Source of the DNA: Rugamonas sp. A1-17
GTDB lineage: Bacteria > Pseudomonadota > Gammaproteobacteria > Burkholderiales > Burkholderiaceae_D
Direction: 5' to 3'
Assembly: GCA_025548565.1 (NCBI GenBank)
Contig: JAJLPB010000008.1
Coordinates: 62,001-126,000 of the forward strand
Length of the DNA: 64,000 nt
The first letter of the stretch is position 1. Each line of letters begins with the position of its first letter. Below the pieces are notes generated by a model. The model ran no database searches and was not told the origin of the DNA. It saw only the letters and a program-made list of their open reading frames with translations. A program made the position numbers and the translations under genes. This document shows positions 52,129-60,025 of the stretch, piece by piece.

Positions 52129-53349
52129 TTGGCCTTCAAGAAGACAATCGATGTGCAGGCCGCCGTTTCGATCGCGGCGTCGGAGGCCATAGCCGCCAAG
52201 ACGCAGGGCACCTTCGGCGTCGGCGGCTTGATGCTCGACCAGCACGGCAACGTGCTGCAGTCGCTGCACAACAACGTCATCAAGCAAGGACTGATCTTCG
52301 ACCCGACCGCGCACGGCGAGCGCCAGTTGATCGACTGGTACTACGCCGAACGCGCCAAGGGCCGCGATCTGCCGGAGCCGCCGGACGTCACCATCGTCAC
52401 GTCGCTCGATCCGTGCTGCATGTGCGGTGGCGCGATCCTGGCGGGCGGCTTCAATGTGGTGGTGGCCGCGCCGGATAAAAGCGCGGGCGTCAACTACGAC
52501 GCCAGCGCCACCTTCGACGCGCTGCCGGAAGCCCTGCGGCCGCAAGCCGAAGCGACGTTCAGCTACCCGGCCATCCTCGGCTCGTCGCTGTACGCGCGCG
52601 CCGCGTCGGGCGCGGCGCCGAAGTCCTTCTTCATCGGCAAAACCATCTCCGAGCCGACGCAGGCCTTATGCTCATTGGTGTTCGAGGCCACGTCGGGCGA
52701 GGTGATGGAGTTGTTCGATACCGACCTGCCGCAACAACAATTGAAATGTCCGCTGACGCTGGCGCCCGATCACGCCATCGTGCGCGCGCTGCGGCAGCTG
52801 TACCCGGATGCCCTGGCCTACCGTTGCACGCCGCAGCAGCCGGATGCCGGCCTCGCGCCCTTCCTGCTGCAGGCGATGGCGCGCGACCGTGAACACGGCG
52901 GGACAGGGGACGCGGTGGCCTTGCTGGATTCGTTCGGCAACCTGCTGCTTTGCATGCCGGGCCGGATGTCGCAGTCGGGCATCCGTAGCGCCTTCATGGA
53001 GACCACGCGCGCCTACGCGCAGCTGCGCTACAGGCTGATGGCCGGCGCCACTGCGCAGCAGCAGGAGGAGGTGCGCCAATATCTCGGCCATCCGAAGGAC
53101 GGCACCTTCGTCTTCGCCAAGGGGCCGGACAGCAGTGCGATCAGCTTCATGAACCTGGGCGCTTACGGTTCGACGATGGAAGGCCCGCTGCCGTTGAAGA
53201 ATCCGACGCAGTTCCAGTACGTCCTGCCGGGCATGCCGGAAGCCGAACTGGCCGCGCTGTGCGCCGCCATGCCGCCGCTGTACCGCGACATCATCCGCAT
53301 CCGCCCCACGCAAGTCGCCGACCAGGACCTGATCGCCGCGTTGGTGTAG
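52129..53349 (+). CDS. Unrecognised cytidine-deaminase-superfamily protein, 406 aa
   Basis: Last gene of the nucleoside operon; the TTG start at 52129 is 2 bases after the cdd stop. The N-terminal half has an intact deaminase zinc site: His62-Gly-Glu64 (HGER) and Cys96/Cys99 in DPCCMCGG, with a 32-residue spacing, near that of tRNA/nucleobase deaminases. The C-terminal half repeats the pattern in degraded form: ALLDSFGNLLL corresponds to LMLDQHGNVLQ, and Glu291 in AFMETTRAY falls where HGE would be. I know no named family of this length and layout. A nucleoside or base deaminase role is inferred from motif and operon. Confidence 0.75.
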   Translation: MAFKKTIDVQAAVSIAASEAIAAKTQGTFGVGGLMLDQHGNVLQSLHNNVIKQGLIFDPTAHGERQLIDWYYAERAKGRDLPEPPDVTIVTSLDPCCMCGGAILAGGFNVVVAAPDKSAGVNYDASATFDALPEALRPQAEATFSYPAILGSSLYARAASGAAPKSFFIGKTISEPTQALCSLVFEATSGEVMELFDTDLPQQQLKCPLTLAPDHAIVRALRQLYPDALAYRCTPQQPDAGLAPFLLQAMARDREHGGTGDAVALLDSFGNLLLCMPGRMSQSGIRSAFMETTRAYAQLRYRLMAGATAQQQEEVRQYLGHPKDGTFVFAKGPDSSAISFMNLGAYGSTMEGPLPLKNPTQFQYVLPGMPEAELAALCAAMPPLYRDIIRIRPTQVADQDLIAALV

Positions 53350-53358
53350 TGCGCCAGA

Positions 53359-54795
53359 TCAGATCAGGCGCAGCGTTACCGCCTTGAGGGTGGCGGCGGC
53401 GCGAGTGGTGCATTCCAGTTTGCGAAACACATTTTCCACATGCGTGCGCACCGTGCTTGGGCTGATCGCCAGCGAGCGCGCCACTTCCTTGTTGGTCAGG
53501 CCCAGGCTGATGCCTCGGAAAACTTCAGTCTCCCGCTCCGTCAACATGACTTTGTCCTGCGTGGTGTCTTCGGCGGGCGCCGAGCCGCTGCAGATCGCCT
53601 GTACGGCGGCTCGGTCGAAGCGGCCGGCTTTTGCTTCCGCTTCCAGCAGCGCGCGCGCCGCATCCGGCGTCATCGCCGCGCGCCAGGGCCGCAGCGACTG
53701 CAGCGCGATCCATGCCGATGCGGCGGCCACGATCTTTCCCTCGATTGGAATCGACGCTTCCGCGCAGGCGCGGAAGGCGCCGCTGCCGTCCAGCCGTTCT
53801 GCGGCATAGGAGCCAGCGTCCGCCGCGCTGGCCAGCGCGCCGATGCGCGTGGTGGCGCGGCTGGTCCAGTAGGGGGCCAGCCGCAGTTGTTCGCGTGCCG
53901 CCGCGGACAGCCGGCCGCTGATGTTCCATACCGAATTGGGTACCGCCGCGCGGCCGATGCCATGCACCAGCGCCGCCCGGTGGCAGCGCTCCGCTGCCTC
54001 CGTGCCGAGTCCCATCGCGACCGCGCCGCGACGCGCCGCCTCCGCCACGCGGCGCGAGTAGCCAGTCATCCACGGCAGCTTCAGGTCGATCACGTCGGCC
54101 AGCAGTTCCAGCGACACCGTGCCCTGATCGGCCAGCGCGCCGAATGACAGCGATGCCTGCCAGCTCTCGTCGTAGTCCAGCACCTCCAACCAGGATACGG
54201 CCTGCCGCAGCGCGACCGCCGCCAGCCGCGCCGGATAGGCCTTGCCGCTTTTGTGCCCGATGATGTCCAGCATGCGCTCCAGGCCTTGCGCGCGGTTGAG
54301 GACTTCGATGTCGCTGGCCAGTGCCACGATGTAGACGCTCGCCGGTACGTTGGATCCGCCACCGTCTGCGGTCGCGAAGATCGAACGCAGCGCCAGTTCG
54401 ACATCGGGCGGGACGCTGAGCATGCGGGCGATGTCGCCAGACACCTCGCAGTGGATCTCCGACAGTTGCTGGCGGGCGTCCATGACTTGCCTGCCGATCG
54501 CCGCATAGGCCGGGTCGCTGGTTTTCTGCGACATCAACAGCGCGCGGCCGCCGACATCGTCGCCAATCAGCGCGCTGAAATCCGGCGCGTTGGCGGTGCA
54601 GCCCGACCAGCGCAGCAGCGCGACCTGCTGCGCGGCTTCGCAATCGCGCGCGTCGCAGCCGGAGGCATGGGCCAGGCGAGCGGCCAGCCACGCGGTGCGC
54701 AGCGAATGGTCGGTGGGCTGGCCCATGCTCAAGTCGCCGATGTAGGCCAGCGCGCGCATGGTGTCCGTAATGGAGACGGGGGTTTCGGGATGCAT
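53359..54795 (-). CDS. HD-domain (degenerate HD-GYP-like) LuxR regulator
   Basis: A 478-residue regulator. The N-terminal and central regions contain HD-type phosphohydrolase remnants (DHSLRTAWLAARLA; later HRAALVHGIGRAAVPNSVW). The HD pair reads HG and the GYP motif is absent, so enzymatic activity is doubtful. The C-terminal 65 residues are a LuxR helix-turn-helix (LTERETEVFRGISLGLTNKEV, then STVRTHVENVFRKL). The ATG at 54795 fits the first conserved region. It is convergent with the deaminase-like gene. Signal and targets are unknown. Confidence 0.85.
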   Translation of the reverse strand: MHPETPVSITDTMRALAYIGDLSMGQPTDHSLRTAWLAARLAHASGCDARDCEAAQQVALLRWSGCTANAPDFSALIGDDVGGRALLMSQKTSDPAYAAIGRQVMDARQQLSEIHCEVSGDIARMLSVPPDVELALRSIFATADGGGSNVPASVYIVALASDIEVLNRAQGLERMLDIIGHKSGKAYPARLAAVALRQAVSWLEVLDYDESWQASLSFGALADQGTVSLELLADVIDLKLPWMTGYSRRVAEAARRGAVAMGLGTEAAERCHRAALVHGIGRAAVPNSVWNISGRLSAAAREQLRLAPYWTSRATTRIGALASAADAGSYAAERLDGSGAFRACAEASIPIEGKIVAAASAWIALQSLRPWRAAMTPDAARALLEAEAKAGRFDRAAVQAICSGSAPAEDTTQDKVMLTERETEVFRGISLGLTNKEVARSLAISPSTVRTHVENVFRKLECTTRAAATLKAVTLRLI

Positions 54796-54908
54796 CGGCC
54801 GATTATAGCCATCTTTGCCTCGCGACCGGCATCGGACATTCGACCGATTACGGCGCGGCGCCAGGCGCGGCATAGTGCCGCTTCCACTCATCCATCCGAG
54901 GATTCAGC

Positions 54909-55511
54909 ATGAAATTTATCTCCACCCTGATCGCCGTCGCCACGCTGGCCACCGCCGGCGCCAGTTTCGCCGCCGACCGCCAACTGCATCTGCGCGGCGA
55001 AGTGACCGCGGCCAGCGCCGGTGAGTTGGCCATCGTAGACCGCAAGGGCGTCAAGACCACGGTGCAGTTGCCGGAGCAGGTGCAGGTACTGGACGTATCG
55101 CGCAGCAGCCAGGCGGCGATCCAGGAAAACAGCTTCCTCGGCATAGCCGCTGCCCCCGCCGCAGATGGCAAGATCCGGGCGACGGGTGTGATGATCTTCC
55201 CGGAAGCGGCGCGCGGCATGAACGAGGGCCACTACCCTTGGGACAACATCGAGCAGGGCACCATGACCAACGCCACCGTCGCCAAGGTGGTCAAGAAGTC
55301 CAGCAGCACCGAGTTGGAAATGCGCTTTGGCGGCAGGTCCCAGCAAGTGTTGCTGGATAAAGCCACCATCTACGGCCAGTTCGTGCCGGGCGAGCGCAAA
55401 CTGCTGATGGCCGGCGCCAAGGTCATGGTGATCGGCGCGGAAGGCGCGGACGGCAAGGTCCACGCCAACGCCGTGCTGGTGGGCCGCGACGGCTTCATGC
55501 CGCCGCTTTAA
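54909..55511 (+). CDS. Periplasmic protein of unknown function
   Basis: A 200-residue secreted protein with a signal peptide (MKFISTLIAVATLATAGASFAA). The remainder consists of beta-rich segments, two of which look like repeated OB-type units (HLRGEVTAASAGELAIVDRKG and MTNATVAKVVKKSSSTELEMRF). This resembles DUF5666-like periplasmic proteins, but I would not assign a family firmly. It stands divergent from the LuxR regulator gene (113-bp gap), which might control it. Confidence 0.75.
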   Translation: MKFISTLIAVATLATAGASFAADRQLHLRGEVTAASAGELAIVDRKGVKTTVQLPEQVQVLDVSRSSQAAIQENSFLGIAAAPAADGKIRATGVMIFPEAARGMNEGHYPWDNIEQGTMTNATVAKVVKKSSSTELEMRFGGRSQQVLLDKATIYGQFVPGERKLLMAGAKVMVIGAEGADGKVHANAVLVGRDGFMPPL

Positions 55512-55933
55512 TCCTCTGGGTCGTAAGTGCCGATGCTCCAGATGTGGCCCTCCGGGTCGCGGCAGGTGAAGCCGCGGCCGCCGTAGTCTTCGTCTTTGAT
55601 GTCGAGCAGGATCTCGCCGCCGGCCTGCTTCACGCGGTCGTAGACCTGGTCGGCATCGTTGACGACCAGGTAGGAGCTTTGCGTGTTGAACTGGCCGATC
55701 TCGGAGGGCTGTTTCATCAGGCGCCCGAACTCGGTGTCGAACACCGATCCGAGCATGATCATGCTGTTGCCGAAACCGAGTTGCGCGTGCGCGATGGTGC
55801 CGTCTTCGTTCGGCACCACCAGCGTCGCTTCGAAGCCGAAAGTGGTGCACAGCCAGTCGATGGCGGCCGGCGCATCGCGGTAGCGCATGCATGGAATGAC
55901 GTTGCAGCGGGTCTGCTTGGGTATGCTGGACAT
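55508..55933 (-). CDS. VOC/glyoxalase superfamily protein
   Basis: A 141-residue protein with paired beta-alpha-beta-beta-beta modules. The first contains VIPCMRYRDAPAAIDWLCTTFGF and the second YLVVNDADQVYDRVKQAGG followed by GRGFTCRDPEGHIWSIGTY, the usual C-terminal metal-site strand. The ATG at 55933 follows AGGGAGAG and is preferred over one 14 codons upstream. This PhnB-like layout occurs in glyoxalases, dioxygenases and resistance proteins; the substrate is unknown. Its stop overlaps that of the convergent periplasmic protein gene. Confidence 0.88.
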   Translation of the reverse strand: MSSIPKQTRCNVIPCMRYRDAPAAIDWLCTTFGFEATLVVPNEDGTIAHAQLGFGNSMIMLGSVFDTEFGRLMKQPSEIGQFNTQSSYLVVNDADQVYDRVKQAGGEILLDIKDEDYGGRGFTCRDPEGHIWSIGTYDPED

Positions 55934-56050
55934 TGTTCTCTCCCTGTCGTGGTCTGGAACAGATTCGATCATCAATTACTCCATTCGTTCGCCGGGCCCG
56001 CGCGGCCGGGCGGCGCGATAAAGTATATATTGATAACGGTCAGAGGGCGA

Positions 56051-56836
56051 TTACATTTGCTGGAACAAATGGGTGTTGCCCCGGCTGACTTCCAGCTGCT
56101 CGCTGAAGTTGCGGATCTTGACCATCTGCCGTCCGCGCAAGTCGCGCGTGACTTCTTCGATGGCGTCGACCCGCACCAGCGTCGAGCGGTGGATGCGCCA
56201 GAATTCGTCCGGGTCCAGCTCGTCCACCAGCTCCTTCAGCGTTTTGCGTATCAACACTTCCGCCTGCGCGGTCTGCACCCGCGTGTACTTTTCGTCGGCG
56301 CGGAAGAACAGCACTTCGCGCGTGCTGATCATGCGCAGGTTGCTGCCCACCACCGCCTGGATCCAGCGCAGGTAGTCCGGCCTGGTGGCCGGTTTGCTCT
56401 GGCTCGACAGCAGCTGGCTCAGTTGCCGCTCGATGTTGGACGGCTGCTGGCCGATCAGCGTCTGCAGCCGCGCGCAGGTGGTCTTCAGGCGTTCGCCGCC
56501 GGCCGGCTTGAGCAGGTAGTCGAGCGCGCCCTGTTCGAAGGCCTCGATCGCGTACTGGTCGTAGGCCGTCACGAACACCAGGTGGCAGCGGTTGAACAGC
56601 ATGCGCGCCGCCTCGATGCCGGACAGGCCGGGCATGCGGATGTCGAGGAACACGATGTCCGGCTGGTACTGCCCCGCCAACGCCACGGCCTCGATGCCGT
56701 TGGCCGCTTCGGCGACGATCTCCAGTCCCGGCCACGCCTCCAGCAGGCGCGCGCGCAGCTGGCGGCGCATCGGTTCCTCGTCGTCGGCGATCAGCGCGGT
56801 GGCGCGGCGCTGGCTTCCCGGTGTGAGGTTCATCAT
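56051..56836 (-). CDS. LytTR-family response regulator
   Basis: A 261-residue two-component regulator. The receiver domain has the acidic pair Asp18/Asp19, phosphoacceptor Asp65 in DIVFLDIRMPG and the conserved Lys in YLLKPAG. The C-terminal LytTR DNA-binding domain includes VLFFRADEKYTRV and EFWRIHRSTLVRVDAI. Its start overlaps the kinase stop by 4 bases, so the pair is coupled. Targets are unknown; AlgR/LytR-type regulators often control surface or extracellular polymer genes. Confidence 0.94.
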   Translation of the reverse strand: MMNLTPGSQRRATALIADDEEPMRRQLRARLLEAWPGLEIVAEAANGIEAVALAGQYQPDIVFLDIRMPGLSGIEAARMLFNRCHLVFVTAYDQYAIEAFEQGALDYLLKPAGGERLKTTCARLQTLIGQQPSNIERQLSQLLSSQSKPATRPDYLRWIQAVVGSNLRMISTREVLFFRADEKYTRVQTAQAEVLIRKTLKELVDELDPDEFWRIHRSTLVRVDAIEEVTRDLRGRQMVKIRNFSEQLEVSRGNTHLFQQM

Positions 56837-57762
56837 GTCGAGCTCCCCGCAAAAATATCCGGCGCATACGGGATGCGGATGCTGGCGCGCGTGCCGCCGG
56901 TCAGCGGCGCTTCGATCACCAGCTGCGCGCGGTTGCCGTACAGGATGCGCAAGCGCTCCCGCACATTGGCCAGCCCGATGCCGTCGCCGGCGTGGAGGTT
57001 GAAGCCGATGCCGTCGTCCAGCACATCCACCTGCAGCATGGCGCCATCGACGCTGGCGCGGATGTCGATGCGGCCGCCCTCGATCTTCGGCTCCAGCCCG
57101 TGCTTGATGGCGTTCTCGATCAGGATCTGCAGCATCATCACGGGGAAGGTGGCGCTCAGCATTTCCGCCGGCACGTCGATCGACACCGCCAGCCGCGCGC
57201 CCATGCGCGCCTGCATGATGGCCAGGTAGGCGCGCGACATCTCGATCTGCCGGCCCAGCGTGCCGCTGCCCTTGGCGCGCATCTGCGGCAGCGTGGCGCG
57301 CAGGTAGTCGATCAGGTTCTGGTGGATGCGCGCGGCCTGCGGCGGATCGGTCTCGATCAGCTGGCCGATCAGCGCGAGCGTGTTGAACAGGAAGTGCGGC
57401 TCGACCTGCGCCTGCAGTGCCGCCATGCGCGCCTCGACCACGCGCCGCTCCATGCCTTCCTCGTCGGCGTGGCTGGTGGCGTGGCGCGCCTCGATCTCGG
57501 CCTTGCGCTTGCCGCCGGCCAGCACCTTCAGGCCCAGCGACAGCGCGATGAAGGCGGCGGTCTGCTTGGGCAGGCCGAACGGCGTCAGGCCGAACAGCAG
57601 CAACAGCAGCCACACCATCATCAGCTTGCGCCACTCGACCTGCGCCAGCCAGTCGAAGAAGCGCCACCACATGCTGGTGGCGGTCTCGCCGATCTCGCGG
57701 ATGATGTCGAGCAGGCTCTTGGCGTTGTCGTAGCCGGCCTTGGCCAGCCCGCGCTTTTTCAT
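56833..57762 (-). CDS. LytS/YehU-type sensor histidine kinase
   Basis: Membrane histidine kinase of the His_kinase (LytS) class, 309 residues from the ATG at 57762. Two hydrophobic segments (about 48-64 and 67-82) anchor it, with almost no periplasmic loop. The phosphorylated His123 is in QVEPHFLFNTL. The ATP-binding domain has an N-box ENAIKHGLEP and DDGIGF and GIGLANVRERL. It is coupled on both sides by 4-base overlaps, to the small membrane protein gene and to the LytTR regulator. Confidence 0.93.
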   Translation of the reverse strand: MKKRGLAKAGYDNAKSLLDIIREIGETATSMWWRFFDWLAQVEWRKLMMVWLLLLLFGLTPFGLPKQTAAFIALSLGLKVLAGGKRKAEIEARHATSHADEEGMERRVVEARMAALQAQVEPHFLFNTLALIGQLIETDPPQAARIHQNLIDYLRATLPQMRAKGSGTLGRQIEMSRAYLAIMQARMGARLAVSIDVPAEMLSATFPVMMLQILIENAIKHGLEPKIEGGRIDIRASVDGAMLQVDVLDDGIGFNLHAGDGIGLANVRERLRILYGNRAQLVIEAPLTGGTRASIRIPYAPDIFAGSST

Positions 57763-58022
57763 TGCTGGTGCTCCCGGCGACGCTGGCGGCGGCCGCCGAT
57801 CACGCACACGCCGACCGCGATCTTCACCAGCATGAAGAAGGCGAACAGCACCAGCGCCAGTGGCAGGATGCTCACGATGAAGGCCAGGACCAGCGCGGCG
57901 CCCAGCAGTGCCGGCGGCGACATGCGCTGCACCAGCCGCAGGCCGTAGCGCACGGTCTGCGCGAAGGCGCGGAAGATTTCCTCCATCAGATCCGTCACGG
58001 CCTGGCTGTTGAATTTGCTCAT
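57759..58022 (-). CDS. Small membrane protein encoded with the LytS/LytTR system
   Basis: An 87-residue protein with a soluble N-terminal helix region (SQAVTDLMEEIFRAFAQTVRYGL), two closely spaced hydrophobic segments (about residues 39-76) and an Arg-rich tail (GGRRQRRREHQQ). The start at 58022 follows GGAGCCTCAA. Its end overlaps the kinase start (ATGA). Because the kinase has little extracytoplasmic sequence, this protein could be a sensory or regulatory partner. No family recognised. Confidence 0.75.
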   Translation of the reverse strand: MSKFNSQAVTDLMEEIFRAFAQTVRYGLRLVQRMSPPALLGAALVLAFIVSILPLALVLFAFFMLVKIAVGVCVIGGRRQRRREHQQ

Positions 58023-58151
58023 TTGAGGCTCCATCAAAATCGTTGCGATGGAATCACTGTAGCAAAGCGCGCCGGCGTGCTGTTGCGGATTCCGATCAAC
58101 TGCGGTTTGAGCGGGATGGCCGGCTATTCCGGAGGATGAGCGGCGGGTGAT

Positions 58152-58724
58152 TCAGTGCTGCTGCGTAACGTTTGTTGCGGCGTTCCAGTCGCTGCGCAAC
58201 AGGCCGTAGATGACGCTGTCCGAGATTTCGCCGCTGACGAACCAGCGCTCGCGCAGCAAGCCTTCGCGCTGGAAGTGCAGGCCCTCCAGGATGCGGCCGG
58301 AGGCAATGTTGTCGGGATGGATATCGGCCTCGATGCGGTGCAGTTCCAGCGGGCCGAAGCCGTAGGCGATCAGCGCCGCCAGCGCCTCCTGCATGTAGCG
58401 CCGGCCCCAGTGCGGCCGCGCCAGCATGTAGCCGATGTCGCAGCGGTGGTTGCGGCGGTCGAAGGCGTACAGCGTGACGGTGCCGATCAATTCGCCGTCC
58501 GGCAGCACCATCGCCAGGCGCAGCGCGCTGCCGTCCTGGTAGCCCTTGAGGGTCTGCTCGATGTTGTCGTCGGCCTGGGCGGCGTGCAGCCATGGGCCGC
58601 TGCTCCAGTAGCGCAGCGCGACCGGGTCGGAGAACAGGCGGAACAAGGCCTCGGCGTCGCCGGCGTCGACGAAGCGCAGCGTGAGGCGGGAGGTTTGCAA
58701 TTGGAAGGGCTCGAAGCAGGGCAT
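58152..58724 (-). CDS. GNAT acetyltransferase, RimJ/RimL type
   Basis: Acetyl-CoA-dependent N-acetyltransferase of 190 residues. The opening LQTSRLTLRFVDAGDAEALFRLFSDP and the central GYMLARPHWGRRYMQEAL (acetyl-CoA loop) are typical of RimJ/RimL-like enzymes, followed by HRIEADIHPDNIASGRILEGL. These acetylate ribosomal proteins, other protein N-termini or small molecules; the substrate cannot be told. It appears monocistronic. Confidence 0.92.
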   Translation of the reverse strand: MPCFEPFQLQTSRLTLRFVDAGDAEALFRLFSDPVALRYWSSGPWLHAAQADDNIEQTLKGYQDGSALRLAMVLPDGELIGTVTLYAFDRRNHRCDIGYMLARPHWGRRYMQEALAALIAYGFGPLELHRIEADIHPDNIASGRILEGLHFQREGLLRERWFVSGEISDSVIYGLLRSDWNAATNVTQQH

Positions 58725-58873
58725 CTCGGGTTCCGGTGAAGGGGGCGATGTTGCAGCTTAGCGGATTTTTTTGCGCCAGGGTGGTAATTGGTATGCTAAC
58801 TATTGGAAACAATGATATACTTTGAGCAATTCAGTTGCATTTATAACATTCCAAATCAAATAGGGACCCATCC

Positions 58874-59959
58874 ATGATCGCTCGTACTTGCATCGCCCTC
58901 GCCGCCGCAACCCTGCTGTCGGGAACGGCCTACGCCGCCCCGCTGACCGCCAACCAGATGCTGCAACAATTTAACGTGGTCGTCAGCGGCAACCTGACCT
59001 CCACCTCGCACGTCGACGGCCGCAGCTATGTGGGCCAGAACGCCAACGGCGGCGACTACGTGCAACACGTGAACGATACGCCAGCCTCGGCCTACGCCGG
59101 CCTGACCGTGGGCGGCACCCTGAGCGGCAACGTGCACGTGAACGGCCTGGGTCTGGTGACCGGTGGCGACGCCAACGGCATCAACGTCAACAGCGGCGCC
59201 TCGTACGTGGGCGGCTCGGCAAGCGGTTCCAGCTTCAACGGCGACGCCTGGGTGGTCGGCACCGCGACCAGCGTCAACTTCAACGGCGGCACCCATGCGG
59301 GCAGCTACGTCAACACCAACCACAACAATGTGATCGCCGCGCCGACCGCGGTGATGAACAGCACGTTGGCGGCGTCGACCTCGACCAACTTCGGCTCGGT
59401 GATGACTGGCCTGTCGAGCCAGCTGTCGGCGATGCACGCGACGGCCGGCACACAGGTCATCTACAGCAACAACGACAGCAACGTGACGCTGAGCGGCACC
59501 GGCGTCAACGGCGTGCTGGTGTTCGACCTGACCAAGGAAGACAGCAAAATCTTCTCGAACAAGGTGACCGATATTTCGTTCAACCTGAGCGGCGCCAGCA
59601 CGGTGATCTTCAACACCGACGACAGCGACCTGAGCCTGTACGCCAATTTCAACCAGGCGCAGACGCTGGGTAGCAAGCTGATCTGGAACTTCGCCGGCCA
59701 CAACAACACCGTCACCGTCGGCCGCACCTTCGGCGGCCAGGTGCTGGTGGCGGATGGTACGTTCAGCAACGTCGGCGGTGCCAACGTCGAGGGCGGCGTG
59801 TTCGCCAAGACGCTGAACCAGTACGGCGAGATCCACCTGCAGAGCTTTACCGGCACGGTGCCTGCCGCGCCGGTGCCGGAACCTGAAGCCTACGCCATGT
59901 TGCTGGCCGGCCTGGGCATGATGGGAACCATGCTGCGTCGCCGCAAAAAACAGGGGTAA
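58874..59959 (+). CDS. Choice-of-anchor A, PEP-CTERM protein (first of tandem pair)
   Basis: Exported 361-residue protein. A signal peptide (residues 1-22, ending AYAA) is followed by a glycine/asparagine/serine-rich beta-structured domain of the choice-of-anchor A type, with FNVVVSGNLTSTSHVDGRSY at its start. It ends in VPEPEAYAMLLAGLGMMG then RRRKK, the exosortase-recognised tail. The start follows AGGGA. A paralogue lies 66 bp downstream. Likely a surface or matrix protein; function unknown. Confidence 0.92.
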   Translation: MIARTCIALAAATLLSGTAYAAPLTANQMLQQFNVVVSGNLTSTSHVDGRSYVGQNANGGDYVQHVNDTPASAYAGLTVGGTLSGNVHVNGLGLVTGGDANGINVNSGASYVGGSASGSSFNGDAWVVGTATSVNFNGGTHAGSYVNTNHNNVIAAPTAVMNSTLAASTSTNFGSVMTGLSSQLSAMHATAGTQVIYSNNDSNVTLSGTGVNGVLVFDLTKEDSKIFSNKVTDISFNLSGASTVIFNTDDSDLSLYANFNQAQTLGSKLIWNFAGHNNTVTVGRTFGGQVLVADGTFSNVGGANVEGGVFAKTLNQYGEIHLQSFTGTVPAAPVPEPEAYAMLLAGLGMMGTMLRRRKKQG

Positions 59960-59987
59960 AATATTTACTGACGGCAAATTTATGGTA

Positions 59988-60018
59988 TCCTTGAAGTAAT
60001 TTAAATTGCTATCAAGGA
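59988..60018 (+). promoter_or_regulatory. Hairpin covering the ribosome site of the second PEP-CTERM gene
   Basis: TCCTTGA (59988-59994) pairs with TCAAGGA (60012-60018), and the intervening AGTAATTT and AAATTGCT also pair apart from one G-T, leaving one bulged base. The right arm contains the Shine-Dalgarno AAGGA (60014-60018), 7 bases before the ATG at 60026. Translation could therefore be controlled by RNA structure; alternatively the dyad is an operator. Confidence 0.5.
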
Positions 60019-60025
60019 ATCATTC

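Noticed and set aside
52129..53349. Frameshifted remnant or extension of cdd
   Set aside because: cdd is complete with its own stop; the following frame encodes a different full-length protein with its own intact zinc site.
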